From contig CAYNGJ010000020.1 of NCBI GenBank assembly GCA_964396895.1, forward strand, positions 1 through 64,000: a stretch of DNA of 64,000 bases, given 5' to 3'. Below the pieces are notes generated by a model. The model saw nothing but the letters and a program-made list of their open reading frames with translations. It did not search any database and was not told where the DNA came from. Position numbers and translations under genes: made by a program. Below, piece by piece: positions 16,762 to 25,615 of this stretch (within the stretch, counting starts at the first letter, position 1; each line of letters starts with the position of its first letter). Source of the DNA: UBA2334 sp964396895 (GTDB lineage: Bacteria > Pseudomonadota > Gammaproteobacteria > Burkholderiales > Burkholderiaceae_C).

Positions 16762-17748
16762 ATGAGACTCGTGACATACCAAGATGCTGGTGGCTCTGCC
16801 CGTGCAGGCGCATTTATTGAGAGCGATCAGGCCGTGCTGGATTTGCGCCAAGCGGCGCAGTCGGTGCACGGCGGCAGCGTTGATGCATTGGCCAGCGTGC
16901 TGTCATTGATCGAAGCAGGCCCGCAAGCGTCCGAGCTGGCAAGGGGCCTAATTGCGCGCGCACCCAGCCTGGCCGTGCGAGAGCGTCAGGCGGTCAAGAT
17001 TCTGGCGCCCATTCAGCCGCCTCCCCAGATGCGCGATGCCTCGTGTTTCGAGCTGCACCTGAGACAAAGTTTCGCAGCAGCCCGGCGAGCCCGCGCTGCG
17101 CGCTCGCCGGATCCCGAGGCCACGCTGCAGGCCATGAACACCCGCGCCGACGACCGCGTGATCGAGACGTTTCTTCGCCAACCGATCTACTACAAGTGCA
17201 ACCGATTTGCCACCATAGGCGCGGACGACGACGTGGTGTGGCCCAGCTACAGCAAGGCGCTGGATTTCGAACTGGAGTTCGGCTTCTACATGAGCGCTCG
17301 GGCCAAAGATGTGCCCAAGGAAAAGGCCCGTGACTACATTTTTGGCTACACGATCTTCAATGACATCAGCGCTCGCGATGCCCAGGCTGTGGAAATGGGC
17401 GGCATGCTCGGCCCCGCCAAGGGCAAAGACTTTGACACCGGCAATGTGATGGGGCCTTGCCTGGTCACGGCGGATGAACTCCCCGACCCTTACAACCTGA
17501 GCATGGTCGCCCGCGTGAACGGCGAGGAATGGGGGCGAGGCAATTCGCGGGACATGTACTGGAAGTTCGAAGACGTGATAGCCCACGTGTCCCGCTCGGA
17601 AACCCTTCACCCAGGTGAGTTTTTCGGTTCCGGGACGGTTGGCAACGGATGCGGCCTGGAACAAATGCGCTATCTCAAGCCCGGCGATGTGGTCGAGCTC
17701 GAGGTGGACGGCATCGGTTTGCTGCGAACGCGCATCACGCAGCCCTGA
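16762..17748 (+). CDS. Fumarylacetoacetate hydrolase family protein
   Basis: A 328-residue member of the FAH superfamily. The C-terminal catalytic domain (about 130-328) shows the metal-binding acidic residues in LDFELEFGFYM and the downstream FNDISARDAQ, plus KGKDFDTGNVMGPCLV. Family members hydrolyse carbon-carbon bonds in diketo acids after ring cleavage, or act as hydratases or decarboxylases on 2-oxo acids. At the end of this catabolic cluster it may release central metabolites. The ATG at 16762 gives the usual family N-terminus (MRLVTYQ). Confidence 0.85.
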   Translation: MRLVTYQDAGGSARAGAFIESDQAVLDLRQAAQSVHGGSVDALASVLSLIEAGPQASELARGLIARAPSLAVRERQAVKILAPIQPPPQMRDASCFELHLRQSFAAARRARAARSPDPEATLQAMNTRADDRVIETFLRQPIYYKCNRFATIGADDDVVWPSYSKALDFELEFGFYMSARAKDVPKEKARDYIFGYTIFNDISARDAQAVEMGGMLGPAKGKDFDTGNVMGPCLVTADELPDPYNLSMVARVNGEEWGRGNSRDMYWKFEDVIAHVSRSETLHPGEFFGSGTVGNGCGLEQMRYLKPGDVVELEVDGIGLLRTRITQP

Positions 17749-17928
17749 GGAATGGCCGTCCGCATGGCGCGGAAGGCATTCTGAACTCGGGCCGGTCCAC
17801 GGCCGACCTTCTACAACCACCACGGTGGACCCAGGTCCTGCTTCTGCTGCGGATCACCCTGGTCACCCGAGTTCGACATAAGCCGCGCTAAGTCATTGAT
17901 TTGTATAGACCAAGCCTCACGGCTGCCA
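17749..17928. other. Intergenic stretch between the hydrolase gene and the IS1634 remnant
   Basis: This 180-base stretch has no gene I can support. It contains short GC-rich inverted repeats (GGCCG with CGGCC near 17789-17803) without a T tract. Near its end is a PhnF-like box, listed separately. It is the junction between the catabolic island and the insertion sequence that precedes the phosphonate locus. Confidence 0.6.
17901..17912. promoter_or_regulatory. phnF box: Isolated PhnF-like box
   Basis: TTGTATAGACCA matches the box in the phnG/phnF intergenic region (TTGTATAGACAA) at 11 of 12 positions, and both ends are extended by a TTG/CAA symmetry. It stands alone, separated from phnE by the IS1634 remnant. 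Either it once controlled a phosphonate gene now lost or displaced, or the match is chance. No adjacent gene clearly uses it. Confidence 0.45.
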
Positions 17929-18945
17929 CTACAAAAGGCTCAACTGGGTGTCTTGTTGGGGTTTCTTGATCTTGAGTGCGGCCAGCACATCCGTCTGGCG
18001 TTGGGCGATTGATGAGATGCCCTCAATGGGCGCGGCGTTGTTGATGCTCACACTGTGGCGCTGAATGCGCCGCAGGTCAGCCAGGGCAGATTCCGGTGAC
18101 AAATCGCTGCCACTCAGGCGCAGGCGTTGCCTCATCACCCGGTACAGAATCAAGGCCAGCATGCAAATGCTCGCATGCGCCTTGATGCGCTCGGGCAAGC
18201 GGTGGAAGACCGGGGCAATTTCAATCTCGGACTTCAGCACCCGAAACCCCCGCTCAATGTCAGCCAAGGCTTTGTAGCGCTGCACCACCTCTTTGGGTGT
18301 CAAGTCTTGGACGTTGGTCACCAGCAGCAGCTTGCCGCCCATGGCCTGGGCACGCGCAAGGGCCACCTGATCAATGTCATAGGTGAACAGGTCGGCTTGC
18401 AAGTCCACCTTGATGATGCGCGACAGGGGGGCCTCGCTCACCTCATGGAAGAAACGTGCCGTCACACCGCCATCTGAGAGCTTTCTGCCGCGGTAGGCTT
18501 TGCCCGCATCCTGCGAGTCGAGCTTGCCCACCAACTGGTCAGCGCGCTGGCGCAATTGGTCAATGCGCGCCTGGCGGTTGGTAGTCTGTTCGGCCGCTTG
18601 GAGCGGGTTGCGGGCCACCACCAGACGAAGGCCCTGCCATTGCGCCTCATCGATCCTTTCTTCTGTCGCTTCTTGCTCCGATGCGCGGGCTCGGGTGTTG
18701 ATCGGCTCCAAGATGTCGGCGAATTCGCCATAGCGCCGCCCCGGCACCGCCAGAATGAACTCCAGCGCTTGACCTCCCGACAAGCGCAACTCGGACAAGG
18801 CCTCCATGTTGTCCAGCGAGAGCAAGCCCCGGTCGGCCACCACCACCAGGCGGCGGATGTGCGGGAAATGCGCCATCACCTTCTACAAGGTCGGCTCCAG
18901 CGTGGCGTCAATCGTTGCGGCTTGGTGGGGTGCTGCAGGCCATTG
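17929..18945 (-). pseudogene. IS1634-type (IS4-like) transposase, truncated with a nonsense codon
   Basis: On the minus strand the frame from 18879 to 17929 encodes 316 residues of an IS1634-type DDE transposase, including LVVVADRGLLSLDN, then DIERGFRVLKSEIEIAPVFHR and an intact-looking C-terminus. Full-length relatives have roughly 500-570 residues. The upstream frame continues with homologous-looking TLEPTL, then an in-frame TAG at 18885-18883 where relatives have Lys, and the match fades out near 18945. The copy is therefore missing its N-terminal third and carries a stop, and it is inactive. It sits between the catabolic island and phnE. Confidence 0.8.
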
Positions 18946-18974
18946 TGTCGGGTGCCTCGACCCTCTTCACCCGT

Positions 18975-19781
18975 TCAGATGAGCGACTGGCGCACGCGCG
19001 ACGACACCAAGTCGATCAGGCTGACGGTGAGGACGATGATGATCATCACCGCGGCGGTTTGTGCGTATTGGAAGCCGCGAATGATTTCCCACAGCACCAC
19101 ACCAATGCCCCCCGCGCCGACCATGCCCACCACCGAGGCGGAACGTACGTTGGACTCGAAGCGGTACAGGGTGAATGAGATCCACAGCGGCAACACCTGT
19201 GGGATCACGCCGTAGATGATCTCGTGCAGCGCCCCCGCGCCGGTGGAACGAATGCCTTCCACCGGCTGTGGGTCTATGGACTCCACGGCTTCGGAAAACA
19301 GCTTGGCCAGTACCCCAGCGGTGTGGACCCACAGTGCCAGCACCCCCGCAAATGGGCCCAGGCCCACCGCCACCACAAACAGCATGGCAAACACCATTTC
19401 GTTGATGGCGCGGCAGGCGTCCATCAGGCGACGCACTGGCTGGTAGATCCAGGCGGGCACGATGTTGGCCGAGGCCAGCAAGGTCAGTGGTACCGCAGTG
19501 ACCACGGCCAGAGCCGTGCCCCACAGGGCGATTTGCAAAGTGACCACCATCTCGCTCACGTAGATGCGCCATTGGCTGAAATCTGGAGGGAAAAAATCGG
19601 CCAAGTAGGTGGCCATGTTGGCCGAGTCGTTCCACAGATCCATGGGCCGCATGTCGGCCCCGCTCCAGGACGCCGCCAGCAGCGCCAGCACCGTCGCCCA
19701 TCCGCCATACCAGCCCAGGCTGCGTTTGGGTTGAGCGAGTTGGGCCAGGTTCGTGGAACCCGATGTGATAGAGGTCGACAT
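18975..19781 (-). CDS. phnE: Phosphonate ABC transporter permease PhnE
   Basis: A 268-residue inner-membrane permease with about six hydrophobic segments. The ABC-permease coupling motif region reads EAVESIDPQPVEGIRSTGAGALHEIIYGVIPQV, in which the EAA---G loop contacts the ATPase. This is typical of PhnE. It works with PhnC and PhnD to import phosphonates. It is the last gene of the minus-strand phn series, 30 bases after phnD, and the IS1634 remnant starts soon after its stop. Confidence 0.93.
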   Translation of the reverse strand: MSTSITSGSTNLAQLAQPKRSLGWYGGWATVLALLAASWSGADMRPMDLWNDSANMATYLADFFPPDFSQWRIYVSEMVVTLQIALWGTALAVVTAVPLTLLASANIVPAWIYQPVRRLMDACRAINEMVFAMLFVVAVGLGPFAGVLALWVHTAGVLAKLFSEAVESIDPQPVEGIRSTGAGALHEIIYGVIPQVLPLWISFTLYRFESNVRSASVVGMVGAGGIGVVLWEIIRGFQYAQTAAVMIIIVLTVSLIDLVSSRVRQSLI

Positions 19782-19811
19782 GGCTGGGGGTGCGTGCTGC
19801 GGTCAGGGTGC

Positions 19812-20759
19812 TCAGTTCTTGAGGGCGGCCAGTTGCCGGTCCAGATCGGCCAGTTTGGCCCGCTTGTCCCCATCGCTCAGGTTGGCGTCGGCCTCGATTT
19901 TGGTGCGCTTGCCGAAGAGGTCGAGCTGGCGGATGGGAATGAGCTGAGCGTTGCTGGAGGCCTTGAAGCCCGAGAGCTTGGAGATCTTCATCACCACCTC
20001 TTTCTCGCGTGCGTCGGTCTTGGCGTAGTTGTAGAAGAAGTTCTGCAGTTTGGTTTTGGTGGCCTCAGGCAAGTCCTTGCGCATCACCAGCGGGTCCAGG
20101 GGGATCAGGGGAGAGGTCCAGATGACGCGAATGTCGTTGCGCTTGTCGGGGAATTTTTGGGCGATTTTTTCCAGGTTTTCGCTGTTGTTGGTTGCCACGT
20201 CCACCTGTTTGTTGGCCACGGCCAATGCATTGGTTTCGTGGTTGGCCGAGCGCACCACTTTGAAGTGGCTTTTGGCGTCGATGTTGTTCTGGGCAAACAC
20301 GTAGAAGCCCGGGACCACGAAGCCGGATGTGGAATTCGGGTCACCGTTGCCGAAGCTGTAGTCTTTGCCTTTTTTCAGCACATCGTCCAGCGACAGAATG
20401 GGGCTGTCTTTGTGCACGATGAGGTGCGAGTAGTAGCCCTGGGTGCCGTCGGCATTGACCATCTGCGCAAACACCTCACCGCTGGCGCGGTCCACGGCTT
20501 CGATGGCCGACTTGTTGCCATACCAAGCCAGATGCACCTTGTTGAAGCGCATCCCTTCGATGATGCCCGCGTAGTCGGGTGCAAAAAAAGCCTTCACCGT
20601 GAAGCCCGTTTGCTTGGCCATGTCGTCCAGCAGGGGCTGCCAGTCGGCCTTGAGGTTTTGGGTGGATTCGGTGGAAATGATGCCGAAATTGATGTCTTCG
20701 GCCATGGCGGCTGTCAAGCCCAAGCCCAGCGCCACGGTGGCACACAGTTGTTTGATCAT
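19812..20759 (-). CDS. phnD: Phosphonate ABC transporter substrate-binding protein PhnD
   Basis: A 315-residue periplasmic binding protein. The signal peptide is MIKQLCATVALGLGLTAAMA, and the mature protein begins EDINFGIISTEST, as in PhnD. It captures phosphonates and delivers them to PhnE. The ATG at 20759 is preceded by AGGAG; the much longer open frame upstream overlaps phnC and has no homology. The gap to phnC is 62 bases. Confidence 0.93.
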   Translation of the reverse strand: MIKQLCATVALGLGLTAAMAEDINFGIISTESTQNLKADWQPLLDDMAKQTGFTVKAFFAPDYAGIIEGMRFNKVHLAWYGNKSAIEAVDRASGEVFAQMVNADGTQGYYSHLIVHKDSPILSLDDVLKKGKDYSFGNGDPNSTSGFVVPGFYVFAQNNIDAKSHFKVVRSANHETNALAVANKQVDVATNNSENLEKIAQKFPDKRNDIRVIWTSPLIPLDPLVMRKDLPEATKTKLQNFFYNYAKTDAREKEVVMKISKLSGFKASSNAQLIPIRQLDLFGKRTKIEADANLSDGDKRAKLADLDRQLAALKN

Positions 20760-20821
20760 GAAATGCTCCTGAAGGGAGGCCGCCACAGTGACGGCCAGGT
20801 TGGAAAATGAGTGGGGGTGGG

Positions 20822-21691
20822 TCAGGCCAGCTGCGTCAGCGGTGCCGTGAGCGCATTCCAGGAAGGGCTGTGCGCCGGTGTGGCCGGTGGCACGGCGGGT
20901 GTGTTGGGGGTAGAGGCCAGCAATTCGTCCACCTGAACACCATAGAGCTCGCGCAGCAGCGATGGCGTCAGCGCGGCAGAGGGTCCGTCGTACACCACCT
21001 GTCCCTGGTGCAGTGCCACCACGCGCGGGCAATACCGGATGGCCACATCGACCTGGTGCAGCGACACCACCACGGTGCAGCCGTCTTCGCGGTTGATGCG
21101 CGCCAAGATGTCCATGACCTTGCGCGACGATTCGGGGTCGAGCGAGGCAATCGGCTCGTCGGCCAGCACCACCTTGGCCCCTTGCACCAGCGTGCGGGCA
21201 ATGGCGGCGCGCTGCTGCTGTCCGCCCGAGAGTGTGGAGGCGCGCTGGCCGTGGCAATCGGCAATGCCCACGCGCTGCAGCGCGTCCAGCGCCAGCGCTT
21301 TTTCAGCAGCGGTGAACAGCCGCAGCCAGCCACGCCACAGCGGTGTGCGGTGCAGCAGACCCACCAGCACGTTGAGCAGCACGGGCAGTCGGTCCACCAG
21401 GTTGAATTGCTGAAACACAAAACCCACGTTGGCGCGAACCTGGCGGATGTCAGCGTTCAGGCGACCCCGCCGCTGCACGGGGTGGCCGTTGACTTCGATC
21501 AATGATTCGCTGCCGCCGTCGGCCACCACCAGACCCGCCACATGCCGCAGCAAAGTCGATTTGCCGGAGCCCGATGCACCGATCAGGGCCACCATTTCAC
21601 CTGCCTGGATGTCCAGCTGGATGTCGCGCAAGGCGTGCTTGCCGTTGGCAAAGTGTTTGTTGAGGTCTTGTATGTGCAGGGCAGTGGACAT
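20822..21691 (-). CDS. phnC: Phosphonate ABC transporter ATP-binding protein PhnC
   Basis: A 289-residue ABC ATPase: Walker A GASGSGKST near residue 37, signature LSGGQQQRAAIARTL, Walker B VVLADEPIASLD. It powers phosphonate import through PhnE. It begins 97 bases downstream of the hexapeptide transferase gene and has its own PhnF-like box 24 bases upstream, so phnCDE is probably also transcribed separately. The C-terminal tail after about residue 255 is Pro/Ala-rich and longer than usual. Confidence 0.93.
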   Translation of the reverse strand: MSTALHIQDLNKHFANGKHALRDIQLDIQAGEMVALIGASGSGKSTLLRHVAGLVVADGGSESLIEVNGHPVQRRGRLNADIRQVRANVGFVFQQFNLVDRLPVLLNVLVGLLHRTPLWRGWLRLFTAAEKALALDALQRVGIADCHGQRASTLSGGQQQRAAIARTLVQGAKVVLADEPIASLDPESSRKVMDILARINREDGCTVVVSLHQVDVAIRYCPRVVALHQGQVVYDGPSAALTPSLLRELYGVQVDELLASTPNTPAVPPATPAHSPSWNALTAPLTQLA

Positions 21692-21714
21692 GGGTCAACT
21701 CCGATGTAAGAAAT

Positions 21715-21726
21715 TCGTCTAGACAA
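21715..21726. promoter_or_regulatory. phnF box: PhnF-like operator upstream of phnC
   Basis: On the minus strand this reads TTGTCTAGACGA and contains the perfect 8-base palindrome GTCTAGAC. It agrees with the box at 28868-28879 at 10 of 12 positions. It lies in the only sizeable gap within the minus-strand phn series, 24 bases before the phnC start. PhnF-type GntR regulators repress through such palindromes, so phnCDE is likely under direct PhnF control. Confidence 0.65.
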
Positions 21727-21788
21727 CCGCGGAGTCTGGGCTGGCCATGTGACAGACGTTTGACCGCTGCAGGAAATTTTTGTGGCAT

Positions 21789-22478
21789 TCAGCGCCCATC
21801 GCACTGGGCGTACTTGGACAGGAAGCGCCGCAGATCGCCGAAATCGGCCAAGCGTTCGCGCAGGGTGTCGTGGGGCCAGTCCCACCAAGCGGTGTTTTCG
21901 ATGGCGTGGGCAATGGACGGGGAAAACCGCTGGCGCAGCACCCGCGCTGGGCTGCCAGCGGCAATGGCGTAGGCGGGAATGTCGCGCGTCACCACCGAAA
22001 GGCTGCCGACCACGGCACCGTTGCCGATGCGCACACCGGGCATGATGACCACGCCGTGGCCGATCCAGGTGTCGTGCCCAATGTGCACGCGCTGGCGCTG
22101 ACGCCATTCAAAGAACTCGCTGTCGTCGCTCTCGGCCAGGCCGTAGCGGGCGCGCCGGTAGGTGAAGTGGTGCAGGCTGGGCCGCTCCATGGGGTGAAAG
22201 CCAGGGTTGATGCGGACCCCGGCGGCGATGTTGGCGAATTTGCCAATGTCGGTGCCGATCAACTCGCAGTGGTGGCACAGGTAAGCGTAGTCATCCAGCA
22301 CGCTGTCGGCCATGTGCACATGCTCGCCGACCTCGGTGTAACGGCCGAAATGGCAGTTGCTGATGACGGCGCTGGTCGCCAGCGTGGGGGCCTCGCTCAG
22401 CTGGGGGGCGCTGGGCAGGTTCTGGGCCGCCACATGCACATGGTGAGTGGCAGGGTGTGTGTTGGGCGACGCAGTCAT
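21789..22478 (-). CDS. Hexapeptide-repeat acyltransferase of phosphonate metabolism
   Basis: A 229-residue left-handed beta-helix protein. It resembles the chloramphenicol-acetyltransferase-like subgroup repeatedly found in phn operons (the 'phosphonate metabolism, transferase hexapeptide repeat' family). Hexapeptide turns cover residues 35-190 (for example VHIGHDTWIGHGVVIMPGVRIGNGAVVG). Its start overlaps the phnM stop (TGATG), so it is translationally coupled. The likely role is acyl transfer to an aminophosphonate or an intermediate; the exact reaction is unknown. Confidence 0.85.
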   Translation of the reverse strand: MTASPNTHPATHHVHVAAQNLPSAPQLSEAPTLATSAVISNCHFGRYTEVGEHVHMADSVLDDYAYLCHHCELIGTDIGKFANIAAGVRINPGFHPMERPSLHHFTYRRARYGLAESDDSEFFEWRQRQRVHIGHDTWIGHGVVIMPGVRIGNGAVVGSLSVVTRDIPAYAIAAGSPARVLRQRFSPSIAHAIENTAWWDWPHDTLRERLADFGDLRRFLSKYAQCDGR

Positions 22479-23632
22479 CACAATACCCGTCGGCCTTCGC
22501 GCCAGACGGCGCGCACCACGGCCTGACGGCCACCGGGCACATCCACGAGGCGCACCTGCACCAGGTCGGCCCTCAGGCCGGGGGACAGCGCTCCCCGGTC
22601 GTTCATGCCCACCGCCCGTGCCGGGTTGGACGACACCGTGGCCACAGCCTGAGGCCATGTCATCAACCCCTCGTCAACCAGGCGCAGCGCAGCGCTCAGT
22701 AGGCTGCCAGGCACGTAGTCGGACGACAGGATGTCCAACAAGCCGTGGCTCGCCAGTTCGGCGGCAGCCACGTTGCCCGAGTGCGAGCCACCCCGCACGA
22801 CGTTGGGTCCGCCCATCACGGTGCGCATGCCCCGCTCTCGGGCGGCTCGCGCTGCGGTCAGCGTGGTGGGGAATTCGGACACGCTGGCCCCGTCGCCATG
22901 GGCCTGTTCCACATGGGCCACGGTGGTGTCATCGTGGCTGGCCAGGGCAATGCCCCGGGTGCGACAGTGGTCCACAAAGTAGGCGCGATGGGGCTGGGCG
23001 TAGCGTTGCTGCAGTTCGGCGGCGTGGGCCACCTGGCGCTTGAACTTGTCTTCGCTCCAGCCCTTCTTGCCGCTGTAGTACACCCAGGCGTGTTCCAAGT
23101 TCTCCCATTGACGCTGACCAGGGGTGTGGTCCATCAGAGAAATGAGGGAGACACGGTGATTTTCAATAAAAGGAGCAAACAAATCAATGGTATTGGGCGC
23201 TGGAAGCTCGCAGCGCACATGAATGTGGTGGTCGGCGCGCAGCAGGCCATCCTCGGTGGCGTGTTGCAGTGTGGCCAGCACCGGGTGCCAGGCGCTGCCG
23301 CGCAGGCTGTCGGTATCGGCCTCGCCCACGCCCAGCGCGTCGAACACGGTGGTGATGCCCGCTGCGGCCACCTCGGCGTCGTGTGCCAGCAGCGCAGGCA
23401 GTTCGGGCCATTGCACCTTGGGTCGGGGCATGAGGTGGCGTTCGAAATTGTCGGTGTGGATTTCCACCAACCCGGGCAGCAGGAAATCTCCCTCCAGGTC
23501 GATGGCATCTGGGGCTGAGGTGTGGCCACCACTCAAGCCCTGAATGCGCCCGTTGTCCACCTGCAAGGTGCCCTGCACCACCTCGTCGGGGAGCACCAGT
23601 TGTGCGTTGCGAAACAGCAGTGACGGGCTCAT
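22478..23632 (-). CDS. phnM: RPnTP diphosphatase PhnM
   Basis: A 384-residue amidohydrolase-fold enzyme. Known PhnM removes diphosphate from alpha-D-ribose 1-methylphosphonate 5-triphosphate before the C-P lyase step. The metal-binding segment LPGLVEIHTDNFERHLMPR, the SLMDHTPGQRQ segment and a late LSSDYVPGSLL are all typical. Length is close to the family norm of about 380. Its start overlaps the phnL stop by ATGA. Confidence 0.93.
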   Translation of the reverse strand: MSPSLLFRNAQLVLPDEVVQGTLQVDNGRIQGLSGGHTSAPDAIDLEGDFLLPGLVEIHTDNFERHLMPRPKVQWPELPALLAHDAEVAAAGITTVFDALGVGEADTDSLRGSAWHPVLATLQHATEDGLLRADHHIHVRCELPAPNTIDLFAPFIENHRVSLISLMDHTPGQRQWENLEHAWVYYSGKKGWSEDKFKRQVAHAAELQQRYAQPHRAYFVDHCRTRGIALASHDDTTVAHVEQAHGDGASVSEFPTTLTAARAARERGMRTVMGGPNVVRGGSHSGNVAAAELASHGLLDILSSDYVPGSLLSAALRLVDEGLMTWPQAVATVSSNPARAVGMNDRGALSPGLRADLVQVRLVDVPGGRQAVVRAVWREGRRVL

Positions 23633-24351
23633 GTGGCACTCCTGAAATCGGCCACCGACACATGTCGGGTGGCCACGGCCTGGCCCACCCGGGCATCGTG
23701 AAAAATGCCGACAACCGCGCTGCCGCGTTGCCGGGCTTCGTGGATGAGTTCGATCACCGTGTGTGTGTTGGCCGCGTCCAGGGAGGCGGTGGGTTCGTCC
23801 AGCAGCAGCAGCGGTTTGGGCTTGATCAGGTTGCGGGCGATGTTGATGCGCTGCTGCTCCCCACCCGAAAACGTGGCCGGGGGCAGGTGCCACAGCCGAT
23901 CGGGGATGCGCAACCGCGTCAGCCATTGCCCCGCCTGTTCCCGGGCAGACAGCAGTGCCGCGGGGTCGCTGCCGGCGTCTTCGGCCAATGGCTCGGCCAC
24001 CACGTCCAGGGCCGACACGCGGGGAATGACACGCAAAAACTGGCTCACGTAGCCCACGGTGTCGCGGCGCAGCGCCAGCAGTTCTCTGGGTTGGGCCTGT
24101 GTGATGTCCAGCGTGCTGTGGGCAGCGGTGCGGACCGTGATGCGCCCTGCGCTGGCTCGGTAATTGCCATAGATGAGCTTGAGCAGCGTGCTCTTGCCCA
24201 TGCCAGAGGGACCGTCGAGCACCACGCATTCGCCGGTGTGCACGCTCAGGTCGATGTGGTCGAACACGGGCAACACGGCACCGTGCTGGTGGTGCAGGGT
24301 GAAGCACTTGGCCACCCCGCTCATGTTCAAAATGGGAGTGGGTGGGGTCAT
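23629..24351 (-). CDS. phnL: C-P lyase ABC-type protein PhnL
   Basis: A 240-residue ABC ATPase: Walker A GPSGMGKST, signature FSGGEQQRINIARNL, Walker B LLLLDEPTASLD. PhnL is not a membrane transporter subunit; it associates with the C-P lyase core complex and is required with PhnI, PhnG and PhnH for the nucleosidase step. Both ends overlap neighbouring genes by ATGA. Confidence 0.92.
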   Translation of the reverse strand: MTPPTPILNMSGVAKCFTLHHQHGAVLPVFDHIDLSVHTGECVVLDGPSGMGKSTLLKLIYGNYRASAGRITVRTAAHSTLDITQAQPRELLALRRDTVGYVSQFLRVIPRVSALDVVAEPLAEDAGSDPAALLSAREQAGQWLTRLRIPDRLWHLPPATFSGGEQQRINIARNLIKPKPLLLLDEPTASLDAANTHTVIELIHEARQRGSAVVGIFHDARVGQAVATRHVSVADFRSAT

Positions 24352-25133
24352 GGTTGCAGCACCGAAGAAACCAGCAGTTGGGTGTAGGGGTGTTGGGGGT
24401 CGTCCAGCACCTGGTCGGTCAGGCCGTGTTCCACCACGCGGCCACGCTGCATCACCATCATGCGGTGGGCCAGCAGTCGGGCCACGGCCAGGTCGTGCGT
24501 GACGATGAGCACCGCCAGCCCCATGTGTCGGGTGAGCTGGCGCAACAGGTCCAGCAGTCGGGCCTGAACCGACACATCCAGCCCCGAGGTGGGTTCGTCC
24601 ATGAAAACCAGTCGCGGTTGCGTGACCAGGTTGCGGGCAATCTGCAGGCGCTGGCGCATGCCGCCCGAGAAGGTGCGGGGCGTGTCATCCACGCGGGCGG
24701 GGTCGATTTCCACCCGCTCCAGCCATTGCATGGCCGTGGCCCGCAAGTGTCCGTGGTGGCGGTGACCCAGGCCCATCAACCGCTCGCCCACGTTGGCCCC
24801 GGCGGACACGTCCATGCGCAAGCCGTCGGCGGCGTGCTGGTGCACAAAGCCCCAGTCCGTGCGCGCCAGCAGCCGCTGCTGGGCCAGGCTCAAGCCGTAC
24901 ACATCCTGCAGCCCTTGGCCGTTCAGGTTGAACGCCACTTGGCCCGCATCGGGACTCAGGCGAGCCGCCACGGCATTGAGCAAGGTGGTTTTGCCCGAGC
25001 CTGACTCGCCCACGATGGCCAGTACCTCACCCGGCCACAGCTCGAAGCTGGCCCCTTGCAAGGCCAGCTGGCTGCCATAGGCTTTGTGCAGGTCCGTCAC
25101 GCGCAGCAAGGGCTGATTGGCTGTTGCGTTCAT
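24348..25133 (-). CDS. phnK: C-P lyase ABC-type protein PhnK
   Basis: A 261-residue ABC ATPase with Walker A GESGSGKTT, signature FSGGMRQRLQIARNL and Walker B LVFMDEPTSGLD. PhnK docks on the PhnGHIJ core and drives conformational changes of C-P lyase. Its start overlaps the GNAT gene stop by ATGA. Confidence 0.92.
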   Translation of the reverse strand: MNATANQPLLRVTDLHKAYGSQLALQGASFELWPGEVLAIVGESGSGKTTLLNAVAARLSPDAGQVAFNLNGQGLQDVYGLSLAQQRLLARTDWGFVHQHAADGLRMDVSAGANVGERLMGLGHRHHGHLRATAMQWLERVEIDPARVDDTPRTFSGGMRQRLQIARNLVTQPRLVFMDEPTSGLDVSVQARLLDLLRQLTRHMGLAVLIVTHDLAVARLLAHRMMVMQRGRVVEHGLTDQVLDDPQHPYTQLLVSSVLQP

Positions 25134-25615
25134 GGCGCTTCTCCGGTCGCACGGGGATCGATGGCAAAGCTCACGCCATGGCGGGCAAAGCCCAGGGATT
25201 CATAGAACGCGTGGGCCCCCAAGCGCCGACCATTGGACGACAAGGCCAGCTTGTAGCAGCCCGCTTGCGCAGCCAGCGCCATGGCATGCTTCATCAGTTG
25301 CGTGCCCAGGCCTTTGCCTTGATGCGCGTGGGCCACCACCACGTCTTCCACGATGGCCGAGGGTGTGCCGCCGTGAGCCAGGTTGTGCATGACCAGCAAG
25401 GTGTAAGTGGCCACGATCGGGGCATCGCTGTGCGCCCCCTCGCAAGCCACAAACAGGCGGTAGCTGGGATAGCGGGCGAACTCGGCCAACAGTGCTTGTG
25501 CCTGTGCCAGCGTGAGGCCTTGCTCATCGCCTGCGCTGCCCACGTCCAGCTCGGCACACAGCGCCAGCACGGCGGGCAGGTCGGCGTTGGTGGCCTGTCG
25601 GATCACCGTGGTCAT
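25130..25615 (-). CDS. GNAT N-acetyltransferase (PhnO-like position)
   Basis: A 161-residue GNAT protein. The acetyl-CoA-binding motif A is VAHAHQGKGLGTQLM, and the C-terminal YESLGFARHG is typical. In E. coli, PhnO acetylates aminoalkylphosphonates so that C-P lyase can act on them. This gene may do the same, but its position between phnJ and phnK differs and I do not claim orthology. ATGA overlaps bind it to phnJ upstream and phnK downstream. Confidence 0.8.
   Translation of the reverse strand: MTTVIRQATNADLPAVLALCAELDVGSAGDEQGLTLAQAQALLAEFARYPSYRLFVACEGAHSDAPIVATYTLLVMHNLAHGGTPSAIVEDVVVAHAHQGKGLGTQLMKHAMALAAQAGCYKLALSSNGRRLGAHAFYESLGFARHGVSFAIDPRATGEAP

Noticed and set aside
20760..21257. 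Long N-terminal extension of PhnD
   Set aside because: The extension overlaps phnC and lacks homology, while the ATG at 20759 has AGGAG and a signal peptide.
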